From: Areca catechu
Taxonomy: Eukaryota; Streptophyta; Magnoliopsida; Arecales; Arecaceae
DNA: 64,000 nucleotides
Direction: 5' to 3'
NCBI GenBank assembly: GCA_021397845.1
Contig: CM038045.1
Coordinates: 145,410,638 to 145,474,637 of the forward strand
Position numbers and translations under genes: made by a program. Of the stretch, positions 31,506-43,558 are shown piece by piece. The notes under the pieces are model-generated. The model saw only the letters and a program-made list of their open reading frames with translations. It had not been told where the DNA came from and did not search any database. Positions within the stretch are counted from its first letter, which is position 1, and every line of letters begins with the position of its first letter.

Positions 31506-32330
31506 ATGTCTACCAGTCTATCGCTTCGATCATTGCATGACAATGATAAACTTATGGATCCCAACTTCGATAACTAGTATCGAAGACTCAGAAAAGTTCT
31601 AGAGCATGAAAGGATCCTATATGTGATAGCGAATCCTGCACCTCAGGAACCGACTGCCAATGCCCGTACTACAATCAAGGATGCTTATCAGAAGTGGCTC
31701 TCTAACCGTACTACGGTGCAATGTATTATGTTGGCGATGATGAATGACAAGTTTAGTCACAGGTTCAAGGAAGCCCAGCCAGAGGAGATCCTTCAAAATT
31801 TGAAGGAGTCTATTGGCACACTTGATGATGTTGAGCAGTATAGAATTTTCTCTGCTATTTTTAACACTCGGATGCATGATGGAGCATCAGTTACTGATCA
31901 TGTACTGTACATGATCGAGTTGATTGAGCATTTCGGCAAGCTCAGATTTCCCTTGCATGAACAACTAGGAAAAGATGTGATTTTGAATTCCCTACCTCCC
32001 TCCTACTTGGACTTTCTCGATCACTATAGATTGAATAGGCCTATAATAAACTATCACGATTTGTTGGGTTTACTGCAGACCTACAAGAAAGATCATCACC
32101 TCAATAAAGGGTTGGTGAACCTAATGGGAGGTAGTGCGGCAGGACGTCATCCCTTTGGAAAAGGGAAAAAGAAAAAGAATAAATCCAAGAAGGTGAAAAG
32201 TGTTCAGCCTAGTCAGACGAGAAAGAAGGCTGATTAGCGTAAGGTAGAGTGCTTCTATTACAAAAAGTAGGGACATTGGAGGATTAATTGTCCTGCCTAC
32301 CTTGCTACTCTTGGCCCGAATAGGCCGAAG
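31506..32330 (+). pseudogene. gag of Cop-E
   Basis: Met at 31506 (MSTSLSLRSL), TAG at 31575-31577, then open to 32237. The capsid-like part has the YQKWLSNR, ILQNLKES and LPPSYLDF motifs of copia gag. A Lys-rich run (about 32160-32200) precedes a zinc knuckle at about 32251-32292. There the second Cys is Tyr and a TAG interrupts the spacer (C-F-Y-Y-K-K-stop-G-H-W), so it is broken. Confidence 0.85.
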
Positions 32331-32389
32331 AAGAGAAAGCAGCAAGCTATTACTGCACAAGGTAATTATATGATAACACCTTACAATTC

Positions 32390-33740
32390 TCTATATGTAA
32401 TACTACTAATTGGGTATTGGATACCAAAAGTCCTATTCATATTTGTAATTCTTTGCAGGGGCTTCAAGTTAGTAAGAGATTTGAGGATGGTGAGAAATTC
32501 TTGAATGTAGAAAATGAAAGCCAAGTTCTAGTCCTGGTGTTGGGAATTATCAAGCTAGTTTTCGAGTCTTGTAATGTCATTTTGAATGACTGTCATTACT
32601 GTCCATCTTTTCTTATAAATATCATTTCTATACGCCAGTTGACTAATGAAAATTATGAATTTTCAATAAAGAATGATGTTTTTTCAATCATTGTGAATGG
32701 TGTGAAACTTATGGATGGACATTTAAGTAATGACATATACTTACTATCACGACCTGTTATAATAATGACTACTTCTTGCAAACGTCTTAGGATAGATAAT
32801 GTCATCGATATTTATCTCTGGCACTATAGACTAGATCATATTAACAAGAATAGGATCAACAAGTTAGTTGGAGAAGGTCTCCTGAATATCAGTGATTGTG
32901 AATCACTGCCAACTTGTGAATCTTGTCTTCTTGGTAAAATGACCAAGTCACCTTTTACTAGAAAAGGTGAGCAAGCCAATGATATTCTTAGTTTGCTACA
33001 TACTTATGTATGTGGACCAATGAATATTAATGCAAGGGGTGGGTATAACTATTTCATTATGTTTACAGATGACCTATCAAAGTATGGTTATGTCTTCTTA
33101 ATGAGAGATAAATCTAAGTCATTTGAAATGTTCAAACGATATCATAATGAAGTAAAAAACAAACTAGAAAGTTTATTAAAATCCTTCAATCAGATCAAGG
33201 TGGTGAGTATCTTTCTAGTGAGTTTCTGACTTATCTTAAGAAGAATGGGTTCTTTCTCAAAGGACTCCTCCAGGGATACCTTAGTTAAATGGAGTGTCTG
33301 AAAGGAGGAATCGGACTCTATTAGATATGGTCCGATCCATGATGAGCTTAGCCACTCTATCTATATCCTTTTGGCGATATGCTCTTGAGTCAGCATGTTA
33401 TCTTCTAAATAGGGTTCCTAGTAAATCCATTGGAAAAACTCTATATGAGATAAGGACTGGGCGTAAACCAACACTTTCACATCTTCGGGTTTGGGGGTGT
33501 CCAGCTTATGTCAAACATTTATAGATGGATAAACTTGGACCTAGGTCTGACAAGTGCCTTTTAGTTGGGTATTCAAAGGAGTCTAAAGGGTATTTCTTCT
33601 ATCTACCTAAGGAACATAAAGTGTTCATCAGTCTTATGGCTACCTTTTTGGAAAGGGAGTACCTTATTGATGGCACTCGAGCTATGAAGGTTGAACTTGC
33701 GGAAGTTCAATAGGTAAAGAAAATAACACATTCTAGGACT
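32390..33740 (+). pseudogene. protease and integrase of Cop-E
   Basis: The protease active site reads LDTK where LDTG is expected (about 32414-32425), followed by a HICNSLQGLQ motif. The pre-integrase LWHYRLDH motif lies near 32815 and CESCLLGKMTKSPF near 32920. In the integrase core the first catalytic Asp position is Tyr (HTYVCGP, about 33000), the second is reached only after a frameshift near 33190, and the Glu remains in GVSERRNRT (about 33290-33315). The C-terminal LVGYSKES motif lies near 33560. Confidence 0.83.
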
Positions 33741-33755
33741 GTTATAGAACCAGAT

Positions 33756-35145
33756 TTGATAAGATCTGAGCCTATTATGCAACCATTAAAGAGATCCGGT
33801 AGAGTACCTCATCAACCGGATAGATACTATCATTTTCTGGTTTGGGATGGTGATCATGTTGAGCTCGATAAGAACAATGAGGATCCGATCACCTACATGG
33901 ATGCAATGCAGAGGTCTGACTCTGAGAAATGGCTTGAGGCCATGAAATCTAAAATGGAGTCCATAGAAATCAATAATGTGTGGACATTGGTTGATCCACC
34001 TGAAGGGATAAAATCCATTATGTGCAAATGGATCTTCAAAAGAAAGAGGGGTGCAGACGGGTAGGTGGAGACCTATAAAGCCCATCTAGTTGCTAAGGGA
34101 TATCGTTAACGTTATGGTATAGACTATGAAGAGACATTTTTTCCTGTGGAAATGCTCAAGTCTATTCGGATTGTGCTTTCTCTGGCAGCATATCTAGACT
34201 ATGAAATCTGGTAAATGGATATCCGAACAGCTTTCCTAAATGGTGAGCTGGAAGAAGAGGTGTATATGATGCAACCTGAAGGGTTCACATCCACAAATGA
34301 GTCTAAGGTGTGCAAGCTATAGAGGTCCATTTATAGACTGAAGCAGACGTCTCAGAGTTGGAACATACATTTTGATAAATGTATCAAGACATGTGGCTTC
34401 ATTAGGAACGGAGAAGAACCCTGCATATATAAATGGGCTAATGGTTCTATAGTTATATTTCTTGTTCTATATATGGATGACATTCTCTTAATCAGGAATG
34501 ACATTCCTGCATTACAGAGAATAAAGGTTTGGTTGTCATCTCATTTTTCTATGAAGGACTTGGGTGAAGCTTCCTACATACTTCGTATGAAAATTTATAG
34601 AGATAGATCTAGGAAGTTTTTGGGATTGTCTCAATCTACATACATAGACACTATGCTAAAACGGTTCAGCATGGAAAATTTCAAGAAATGCTATCTTCCG
34701 ATAGGCCATGGAATTACTCTTTCTAAGAAGTATTGTGTGACAACTCCTAAAAAGAGAGAGCATATACATAAGATTCCATATACTTCAGTTGTGGGTTCTA
34801 TGATGACGCCATGACATGTACTAGACTAAACATGGCATACTCACTAGGGGTAGTGAGCAGATACCAGTCTGACCGAGGTGAGGCACATTGAAAGGTAGTA
34901 AAGACTATCCTTAAGTATTTGCTAAATACTAAAGACCAATGGCTAATTTATGGAAAACCTGACTTAAAACTTGTGGGATATACTGATTTCAATTTTCAAT
35001 CAGATAGAGATGACAGAAAGAGTGTATCTGGATTCATGTTTACCCTAAATGGAGGAGCCATCTGCTAGAAAAGTTTCATGTAGGATACAGTAGTAGATTT
35101 AGTATATGAAGCAGAGTACATTTCACCATCAGATGCCACAAAGGA
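33756..35145 (+). pseudogene. reverse transcriptase and RNase H (first part) of Cop-E
   Basis: RT holds one frame from 33756 to 34814 with stops at about 34062, 34107, 34212 and 34320. The active site is YMDD at 34470-34481 instead of YVDD. RNase H starts near 34815 with a one-base shift and is cut by Gyp-F after the SDATKEV motif. It resumes at 40351. Confidence 0.85.
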
Positions 35146-35150
35146 GGTAG

Positions 35151-36612
35151 TGATGGGGACATCCATAATAAGAATATATACTTTGATTAACTCACTTTGT
35201 TTTTGTACCTATAGTCAATAAAGTTTTCGAAGCAAGTTAAAAAATTTTCTTGAAACATGTTCATAAGACAAATTTTTGAAGCATGATTTGGCTCATAAGA
35301 CAACACATGGAAGAAGCCCATCAATTTTCTTGAAGCATGTTCATAAGCCAAATTTTCTTGGAGTATGATTTGGCTCATAAGCCAAACACATGGAAGAAGC
35401 CCATTCGGTCAAGCCCAAAGCATGATGGAGGGGGTCCTCTTCAAGTCCAAGACCAACCATTCAAGCCTCTTCAAGACCAAGCCCAAGGCCAATTCATACC
35501 AAGATTTGAAGCATATGGGGGAACAACTCATCAAGCAACCTTGGAGGAGAAGGAATTACACTACATCAAGAGTTTTATGGGGAACATAAATATTCCTTCC
35601 ACTACCCCAACAATATTTGACATGTAGGATGCCACAACTTATGACACCTAAGCCTCCACATCAGTATTTGGAAGCCACATTAGGATCTTCTAGATGCCAC
35701 ATGTCAAAGTGGTTGTAACTTTCTACCAATAATTTATTTTTAGTTAAAACCACTTACCTAAAAATTGTTGGAGCCAACTAAGCCATCCTTATCCCCTCCT
35801 CTCCACCCTTGGATGAAATTCCTAGCATTGGAGCCTATAAATAGGGCCCCTAGGCTCTCATTATATTTATTCTATGCTATGATTTGAATTAATGAAAGGA
35901 TTATTTTCTTGTGGTCTAGTTTTTTTGAGTTATTGTTTGGAGTGAAAGTTTTCTAGCTAGTTTGAGTTGTAGATCCTTATCCAAGGAGAGAATGAGAGTT
36001 TTTTAAGTTTGAGTTTGAGAGTGAGGAGTGCTTTTGCAAGGAGTAAAGGATGGGATGTCCATTGATGGATCTATGATTAAGCTCCAAGTCCCAAGCCGTC
36101 GGCCACTTTCTTCTTCTTCCTTTTTTATTTGTTTCCATTCCAACTCCAATTCTTCTTCCATGTCTAATATCAAGTTTCTTGGTAGGTTCTCTCAAGTTCC
36201 TAGGTCAAGGATGAAGGTCTCCATGCCATTGATCAAGACCAAGATGAGTCTCGAAGTAAAGAGTGCCAATCTTGACTTCTAGGCCTTAATCCTTGAGAGA
36301 TGAGAGCTCCTTCTTCCACCAAATAATTAGCCATCGTTGTTGGTAGGAAAACTCTTCCTAAGCTTCATTATATCTGATCATTTAAAGGTTAACTTGTCCT
36401 AGTAGTGATTGTTTCCTTTCCATGAAGATCCTAATCTTTATTTTGAACTAGTCTATATTGCAGGTCTTAAAAATTATATCAACTAGTCTCCTTATGAAAA
36501 TTATTTTCTTGGATTAATTTAGCCTATTTATTTGATAATTGATTGCTCAAGTTTTCTTGCTAGTTAGCTTTCTAAAACTCTTCATTCATCATTTTATTTT
36601 CATCCCCCATCA
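35151..36612 (+). repeat. 5' LTR of Gyp-F (1462 bp)
   Basis: Starts TGATGGGGAC, ends CCCCCATCA. Holds a diverged tandem duplication of about 75 bp (about 35244-35320 and 35322-35400; both contain CATGTTCATAAG and TTTGGCTCATAAG) and a TATA box. Confidence 0.87.
35836..35844 (+). promoter_or_regulatory. TATA box of Gyp-F LTR
   Basis: TATAAATAG in a GC-rich context, about 780 bp before the LTR end, followed by GGGCCCC. Good match to plant core promoters. Confidence 0.65.
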
Positions 36613-36618
36613 ATTTTT

Positions 36619-36630
36619 TGGTATCAGAGC
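36619..36630 (+). other. primer-binding site of Gyp-F
   Basis: TGGTATCAGAGC six bases after the LTR end. Perfect initiator-methionine site, also common in gypsy elements. Confidence 0.85.
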
Positions 36631-38568
36631 TTATGGTTTACTAGGTCAAGTGTTTGATTGCTGAAATTTATGTTCTAGAATTTACCCAAATTTTTTATGA
36701 ATTTTAGTATTTTTTAAATTGATCAAAAAAATCCAAAAAAATACTTTTCTAGTACCTTAGTGCTTAGGATTCTAAATATAAAATTTAAAAAAATATTTTT
36801 ATTTTATTTCTAGATTTAAAAAATATGAGTTCTTAGATCATTTCTGAAGTTCTGTCTAGAATTCTGTTTTTACCTTCCATTTCATTTAATTTTCAAAAAA
36901 ATATAAAATAATTTTTCAAATTTAGAATTTTAGATCTGAGATCTAGACTTCGAGTTTTGTTATTTTCTACTAGAATTCTGAATTTTAGAAGGACTTAGAA
37001 TTCAGAATTTGAAATTTGAATTCAGGTTGTTAAGAGTTAGCTAAACTGCTAGAACCTTCTAGAAACTATTTTCAAACTACCTTCTCAACCAAAATTTGAA
37101 TTAATCTGAAGTCAAAACTTTAAAATCTAAAAATTTTGATCTAAGAGCTAACCAAATTGATTTTATTTTTAATTTTTAGATTTTAAAAAAATTAAATTTC
37201 AAATTTTTAAAACTAGCTAGTTGAAACTTGTTCCCTGCTGAAATTTTCTTTTACAACAAGCTTTCAAAATGAATTTTTTAACCACATTTCAGGAATTAAA
37301 TTTCAAAATTTAGAAAATGAAATCTTCACTGAGAGATTTAATAATTCAAATTTTAATTTTAATTTTTTAAAAATTTTAAATTTTAAATTTTAAATTTTTA
37401 AAACTAGTCTAGAAGTTGTTAGGGCTGAAACTATCTTGCAACAACTCTAACTTCTAAAACAAATTTTTAACCCTAATTCGGATTTAAATTTTAAGATTTG
37501 ATTTCTAAATTCTGGACTTCAAAATCTAAATTTTTTAATTAAATTTTTGAATTTTAAAATTTGAATTAATCTGAAGTCAAAACTTTAAAATCCGAGAATT
37601 TTGACCTGAGAGCTAACCAAATCAGTTTTATTTTATATTTTTGGATTTAAAAAAATTAAATTTTAAATTTTTAAAACTAGCTAGTTGAAAGTTATTCCCT
37701 GCTGAAATTTTCTTTTATAACAAGCTTTCAAAACAAATTTCTTAACCACATTTCAAGAATTAAATTTCAAAATTTGGAATATGGAATCTTCATTGAGAGA
37801 TTTAATAATTAAAATTTTAATTTTAATTTGTTTGGAATTTTAAATTTTAAATTTTGAATTTTTAAAACTAGTTGACTAGAAGTTGTTAGGGCTGAAACTA
37901 TCTTGCAACAACTCTAACTTCTAGAACGAATTTTTAACCCTAATTTGAAATTTAAATTTTAAAATTTGATTTCTAAATTCTAGACTTCAAAATCTAAATT
38001 TTCTAATTAAATTTTTGAATTTTAATTTTTTTTTTAATTCGGGTTTGAATCACATATTTGAGCTAGTATAGATATCTTGTTAGCAAGTTGATTGTTTGTG
38101 CATCCATTTCTAAATCCAATTAAGGGCATTCAATCATAACATAAGGGAAGAAGGTCTTTACCTTTCCTTGGCCTAAAACAATCACCCACATTTGCATTGA
38201 CCTAAATCATAATTGAAATCGAGTAGGAATCTAAAACTAGGGATACCCACAAGTCAGGTTCAAGTGCAAGATGAGACCAAATATTAGTTGAGTTTGTACT
38301 TACATATTGAAATTGGTATCTAAGGAAAGAGGTCCAATGGCAAACACCTTAAGTGGACTTGCGGTTTTTAATTAGGACCTCGTGAAAGCAAGGGGAGCCT
38401 CCCGCAACCCCACCTCTTACCTAGCCATTGGAAAAGGTAATTACAATTTTAACTAGTACTTAGTCAATTCCTGTATTTTGAACTTTTTGGTCTAAGAGCC
38501 TTAAAAGTTAGTTTATACTGCTTGCCCATTTAATCTGAAGCCCTATACCAACAGTCCTACACATATCC
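36631..38568 (+). other. AT-rich leader of Gyp-F
   Basis: Noncoding, dominated by A/T words such as AAATTTTAAA. Holds the 465-bp duplication listed separately. No gene seen. Confidence 0.6.
37093..38022 (+). repeat. tandem duplication of about 465 bp in the Gyp-F leader
   Basis: TTAATCTGAAGTC at 37101 recurs at 37566, and CCCTGCTGAAATTTTC, ACCACATTTCA and GAGAGATTTAATAATT recur in the same order at the same distance. The two units are about 90% alike by eye. Confidence 0.85.
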
Positions 38569-39489
38569 ATGGATCCCAATCTTGAGTTCTTTATGAGGAC
38601 CCTGACTGAAAAAATTGATACCCTAACTAAATAATTGGGACAAGTGAACAAAGAGTTAGAGCAAGTAAATAATCAAATCGGGATCCTCAAAAAAGATCGC
38701 TTGACTCGTACTAATCCAAAATCACCTCCCATTGGTTCAAGAGCCCATTATCATGATCTCACCCATGAGTATAAACTTAGATACCCTTGCCAAGGATTTC
38801 TAGATCAGGAAGAAAGAGTCTTTAGGAGCAATTGACCCTAAGCACCCACTTTTGATGGAAACCCTGAGGTGTATGTCAATTAGGAGAAGAAAATGGATCA
38901 ATACTTTGAATTTGATGAAATGTCAGAAGTAAATAAATGTCAATTTGTCAAATTAAAGCTAATCTGACATGCAAAGTTATATTGGGAACATGTTGAGCAT
39001 AAAAGTTATTATAGTGGGGATAAAATAATTACTTGGAGAGATATGAAGAGTAAGCTGAGAGAAAAGTACTTAGGCAAATCTTATAAGCAAAATCTTCCAA
39101 CCCAATGGTATAAATTGAGACAAGATGATGAAATTGTGTTTAAATATATTGCTAAATTCAATAAGTTTGAGAGAGATGAAGAAGAGATTAAATCTATGGA
39201 AGAATTAGAGGAAGGATCTCTTGAACCTATTGAAGAATTTAAGGATGAAATAAAATCAAAGTCTAGTCCAAATGAAGGGCTGGAAAGGAAAAATCCTAAA
39301 CTTGTTGAAGAACTTAAGGAAGAAGTTTATGAAGCTGGGTCTAACCTTATGGACGAATATGATCAAGAACAATTACTTGAAGATAAAATTATTACCCAGC
39401 CTAAAGAAATCAACAACGGGGATGATCAAAATGAAATCCAAGGACAAAACCATGGAGATCAATCTAAGGATAACATAGAAGATCCATAA
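38569..39489 (+). pseudogene. gypsy gag of Gyp-F
   Basis: One frame with stops at 38632, 38833, 38839, 38881 and about 38968. A coiled-coil-like start is followed by a PTFDGNPEVYV motif, a YWEH motif, a TWRDMKSKLREKYL motif and an acidic C-terminus rich in Glu, Asp and Lys. This order is the retrotransposon gag domain of Ty3/gypsy. No zinc knuckle is seen before the final TAA. Would form the particle shell. Confidence 0.8.
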
Positions 39490-39953
39490 TTAATTGATGT
39501 TGAAGGTTTAGATCTAGAGATCGATGAAGGATCACATATTGGGGTATTGATCGTCAAAGAACAAAACCCTATGGATTAGCCCCAAGAAGCTGTAGAGCCT
39601 TTAAAAACCCTGCAAAATATTTTTTCTAATAATTTTTCTATCCTTGATTCCCCATTTCTGAACATCCACCATCTCGATCCACCATTACGTTTCATTCACT
39701 CTTCTATCCCATCCGGCTAGGACATCTACAATACCATTGATCTGGTCCTAGTGATATTTAACAGTTACTTTATTAAGACACTTTGGCATATGTTGGGAGT
39801 CAAATTAAGATTCACTACCACCTACCTGAAGTTTTGTGCCAGAGTCTTAAAAGCCATTTAGAAAATATTGGAAATTAGAAACCTTGTTTCCTAGCCCAAC
39901 AATAAAGTTTAGTCCATAGATAATAAAGTTTAGTCCATAGATAATAAAGTTTT
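39490..39953 (+). other. end of Gyp-F internal region with short tandem repeat
   Basis: No frame. At about 39900-39952 a 21-bp unit (TAATAAAGTTTAGTCCATAGA) occurs about two and a half times and abuts the point where similarity to the 5' LTR begins. The repeat marks the breakpoint of the truncated 3' LTR. Confidence 0.65.
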
Positions 39954-40350
39954 GTCTCCATGCCATGGATCAAGACCAAGGTGATTCTCAAAGTAGAGAG
40001 TACCATTCTTGACTTCTAGGCCTCAATCCTTGAGTGATGAGAGCTCCTTCTTCCACCAAATAATTAGCCATCATTGTTGGTAGAAAAACTCTTCCTAAGC
40101 TTTATTAGATCTGATCATTTGAAGGTTAACTTGCCCTAGTAGTGATGGTTTCCTTTCCATGAAGATCCTAATTTTTATTTTGAACTAGATCTACATTACG
40201 GGTCTTAAAAATCAGATCAACTAGTCTCCTTATGAAAATTCTTTTCTTGAATTAATTTAGCCCATTTATTTTATAGTTAATTGCTCAAGTTTTCTTGCTG
40301 GTTAGCTTGCTAAAACTCTTCATTCATCATTTTATTTTCATCCCCCATCA
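39954..40350 (+). repeat. truncated 3' LTR of Gyp-F (last 397 bp)
   Basis: Matches 36208-36612 of the 5' LTR from GTCTCCATGCCA to CCCCCATCA. The first 1057 bp or so are missing. Confidence 0.87.
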
Positions 40351-40674
40351 GGCAGTATGGTTGCAGAAGTTCCTAGGCGAGCTGAGAGTGGCACCTTCCC
40401 CGGATGATCCTATTTTGGTATACTATGACAGCACTAGAGCCATTGCTCAAGTTTGAAGAGCTAAAGTCCCATCAGCATACCAAGCAAATTCTGCATTGCC
40501 ACAATCTTGTACGAGAGGTCGTGGAATGAGGTGATATCGAATTTATGAAGATCAATGGAAAGGAGAATCAGGCCAACCCCTTCACTAAAGTCGTTGGAGT
40601 TCAAGAGTTCAATGATTGTAAATGGAAGATGGGAATACGATTTTGTTTTGATTGGCTTTAGTCCAAGTGGGAGT
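40351..40674 (+). pseudogene. RNase H end of Cop-E and PPT
   Basis: Resumes the frame after Gyp-F with a VWLQKFLGEL motif, then YYDSTRAIAQ (where Cop-D has YCDS) and a frameshift near 40452. A FTKVVGVQEF motif follows near 40585. Ends with PPT CAAGTGGGAGT (40664-40674) against the LTR. Confidence 0.8.
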
Positions 40675-42788
40675 TGTTGGGAATTGTGTTCCAAAGCTAA
40701 TCGTCTAGCTTGTAAATGGTTAAGATATTATTGTAATTGTATATGAATAATATTAAATAAAATATTTATTCTAGTTGTTCATCACATTTTACATCTTTCT
40801 ATGATGAACACTTGTGTGATAAAGTCCTTAGGACTACTTTGATGTGATATAGAGAGGATATATTAACTAGTTCTTAAATTGGTCCGTGACCAAATGATAC
40901 ATTATTATGGGACGATGGTGTATCAAGTGCAGGTCGTTGTATGTCATAGTCATTGGTTGTCCTCTTAATTAAGGAGTGTAGAGACACTGGTATGGCATGC
41001 AGGTGTTGTATATGACACATCACTGGACATGACCCATCTGTAGAACATTCTTTCTGCCAAAGAGTAGTTTGCATTAGGATATGGATATAAGTGTTCCTCT
41101 GACTTGAGATCACCACGGTAGCTTGCAAGCAACTCACTATGCTTAGGTACTGGACTATCTAGATTTCTAATCCGATGATGAAAGGTTGCTGGGTACAGTC
41201 AAGTACTTGTGTAGCAATGGTTGGATCAAGATGGGATTAACCCCTCCAAAAGAGTTTGGAGTGAATGACTCATTATATCTCAATTAAGTAAAACCCTGGC
41301 CCAAGTAGTACTTGTAAGTAGTTACAGGGATTTTGAGTTTGAGACATATTATGATGGACTATTCTAGGGTTGGACAGTTAAAACCTAAGTCATCCGGCGC
41401 ATTAAGGGTTAAAGGAATGTATTATATAATTATCATATCGATTTGGTTCTTATTAGTTGCTTTGCAACCTTTGACCTATCCAGACGCCGGGTGTCATTGC
41501 TAGATGATGACTTTGGCTGGTAGTGGAAGTGTTCCAGTACTACCGGCTTACTATTTGAACCTATGGGATCACACATCATAGGGGTTTCTGATTGACCTAA
41601 TTTCTATTGAATGATTGGGAATCATTTTTGGACTCTTTGGATAATTTGATTGTCCATCTACACTTTGGAGTCGACTAGAATCATGAGTCGACTCAATTAT
41701 AGGGATTTGATGATTTGTCAAGTGTTGACACATCATATTATAAATAATTATGATAAAGATTTTAATTACTAAATGTTGGTTATTATATGGAGGGTTAGTG
41801 GAAATGTGATTGCTTGATTAACTCAATTTGATTGAACAATTTAGTTTGGGTCAAACTAAATGTGATTCGATTTAGGCTAGGATTAGGTCCAATGTGATTG
41901 GGCTAAATTATTGCATCCAATTTCAGATTTAAGTTTGAATTATGAATTCAAATTTTGATTTAAATTTTAAATTCAGAATTTAGTTTGAATTTAAAAGGAT
42001 GTAACTCCCATGGCCTAGAATCTTTTGTAACCTCCCATAATTATGTAATCCCATAACTTATGTAACTCTCCCCTTTTCTTCTCTCCCCACTTACCTACAT
42101 ATGGGGGCTTGATGAGAACATGAGAGAGAGAGAGATTTCTAAAATTTATGTGCTAGAAAATCCTTTAAAAAGGGGGAGAAAAGAAGGAGAGCTTGAAACC
42201 TTTGTGTGGGAAAGAAAGGTTTGGGTTTGGGTTTGTGCTACCTAGTGTTCTGTGCTTGGAAAGAGTGTCTTGGGAAGCATTCTTGAGTGCATTTCCTAAA
42301 TCCTCCAAAGTACTTCTTCATCTCCTGGAGTGTCCCGGTGAAGAAGAAGAAGAGTCCATAAGCCATTTCATTCCAGCAAAGCTAGCACTTCAAAGGAAGA
42401 AGGTCAAGGAAGAACTCCGGTGTGGATTATCTGTAGAGGTCGGGCATGTGTACGGCTTCCAGGGCGATTGCCTTCCTTGGTGAGCTTTTTTTGAATCCGG
42501 CGAGTGTTGCATCGAATTAAAGGTAAGGTTCTTGGCGAGTTTGCTAAAGAAGTGTGCTTTAGCATGTGTATCGAATATAGAGTCATTCTATGTGAAGCAT
42601 GACTTTGTGTGCTTATGTTCTCTTTCATTTGCATGTTAATATTTATACATGATCCTGTTTGAAGGCCTATATTAGAAATGTTCTAATATTATATGTTAAT
42701 TAATATGATTAATCTAATCTTCCGCTGCCATGCAAAGTTAAAAAATTGTAAAGTTGCATGACTATTTCCCATATAATATTTTCTTACA
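40675..42788 (+). repeat. 3' LTR of Cop-E (2114 bp)
   Basis: Starts TGTTGGGAAT, ends TTTTCTTACA. Collinear with 27783-29864. GA run near 42122-42136. The 96-residue open stretch at 42193-42483 is not kept in the other LTR. Confidence 0.88.
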
Positions 42789-43558
42789 AATCACTCATAA
42801 TATGAGAGAACTCGAATAAATTTGGTATGCTAAAAGAAAGGGTACTCTACTATAACGATTCATGCTCCTGGCACTAATTTAATTTGTCAAATTATTCTAA
42901 TTATTTAGATATGCAATCATGATTTTAGATCAGAGCAATCTTTATTTGTTTATGTATTTATTTATTTTTATTTTTTAAGGGGAGCGGTTAGATGGAGAAA
43001 GAAGAAAGATAGAAAAAAGTTTTAAAGATGAGAGCTTAAAGAGTACTAGAGCTAAGAGAGAGAAAAGAATTAGTTAGGGTTTGATGTTATTTACAAACAA
43101 GTTATCATAACATGGACTCTCTATCCTAAGGTTATCCTAAATCTATACAGCTCCTAACTACTAAGGCCACTTTGGAGTCCTCCATGTTAGAAACTAACCA
43201 AACAACTGGCTAAGTAAGAATAAGATCGGTGGGTGTCCCCTCATTGCTTTTCCTAGATACCAATTAGATCAGTCAGGTCAGTCAATAGAACCAATTAAAA
43301 ACCACCTTACTTCAAAGCTATATTATCCTTGAACCCCTTTTCTTGATACTAGTCAATCAGCCAATTTTGACTCGATCTAACTCTTTTGGGTGCCTTGTCC
43401 TATTGAGCTCGAGTTCCTAAGGGGCTAACATGTAGTTGATTTGAATTAAAAGGCTTGAATTAATGCAAGATGTAGGGTGGTGGTTTGTGGATCAAGAAAG
43501 GATGATCAAATCCCCATCTTATCTTGTATATGGGTTAATGCCCTTAAGATGTTTTATG
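42789..43558 (-). other. Gyp-N internal DNA between Cop-E and LTR-G
   Basis: No convincing gene on either strand. An A/T run lies at about 42945-42980. The last five bases, TTATG (43554-43558), are the left TSD of LTR-G. Assignment to Gyp-N is by position. Confidence 0.4.

Larger units (their letters stand above)
35151..40350 (+). mobile_element. Gyp-F: gag-only gypsy element inside Cop-E
   Basis: LTR ends TGATGGGG...CCCCCATCA and TSD GGTAG (35146-35150) / GGCAG (40351-40355). 5' LTR, PBS, AT-rich leader, one gag and a 3' LTR that keeps only its last 397 bp. No protease, RT or integrase is present in the 3.3-kb internal region. This fits a non-autonomous, gag-bearing gypsy derivative. Confidence 0.85.
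27783..42788 (+). mobile_element. Cop-E: copia element sharing its 5' LTR with Cop-D
   Basis: LTR (27783-29864), PBS, 1.6-kb leader, gag, pol, PPT and LTR (40675-42788), interrupted by Gyp-F at 35151-40350. The left LTR is preceded by the Cop-D PPT and followed by a PBS. It therefore serves both neighbours, giving internal-LTR-internal-LTR. The LTR starts differ at roughly 13% of 157 bases by eye, which suggests great age. Ty1/copia is certain from domain order; I do not assign a lineage. Confidence 0.85.

Noticed and set aside
31617..31877. Minus-strand frame opposite Cop-E gag
   Set aside because: It is antisense to a well-supported gag and has no motif of its own.
42193..42483. 96-residue open reading frame as a possible host or accessory gene
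   Set aside because: It lies in the Cop-E 3' LTR. The collinear position in the other LTR (about 29285-29560) is broken by stops and shifts, and no known motif is present.
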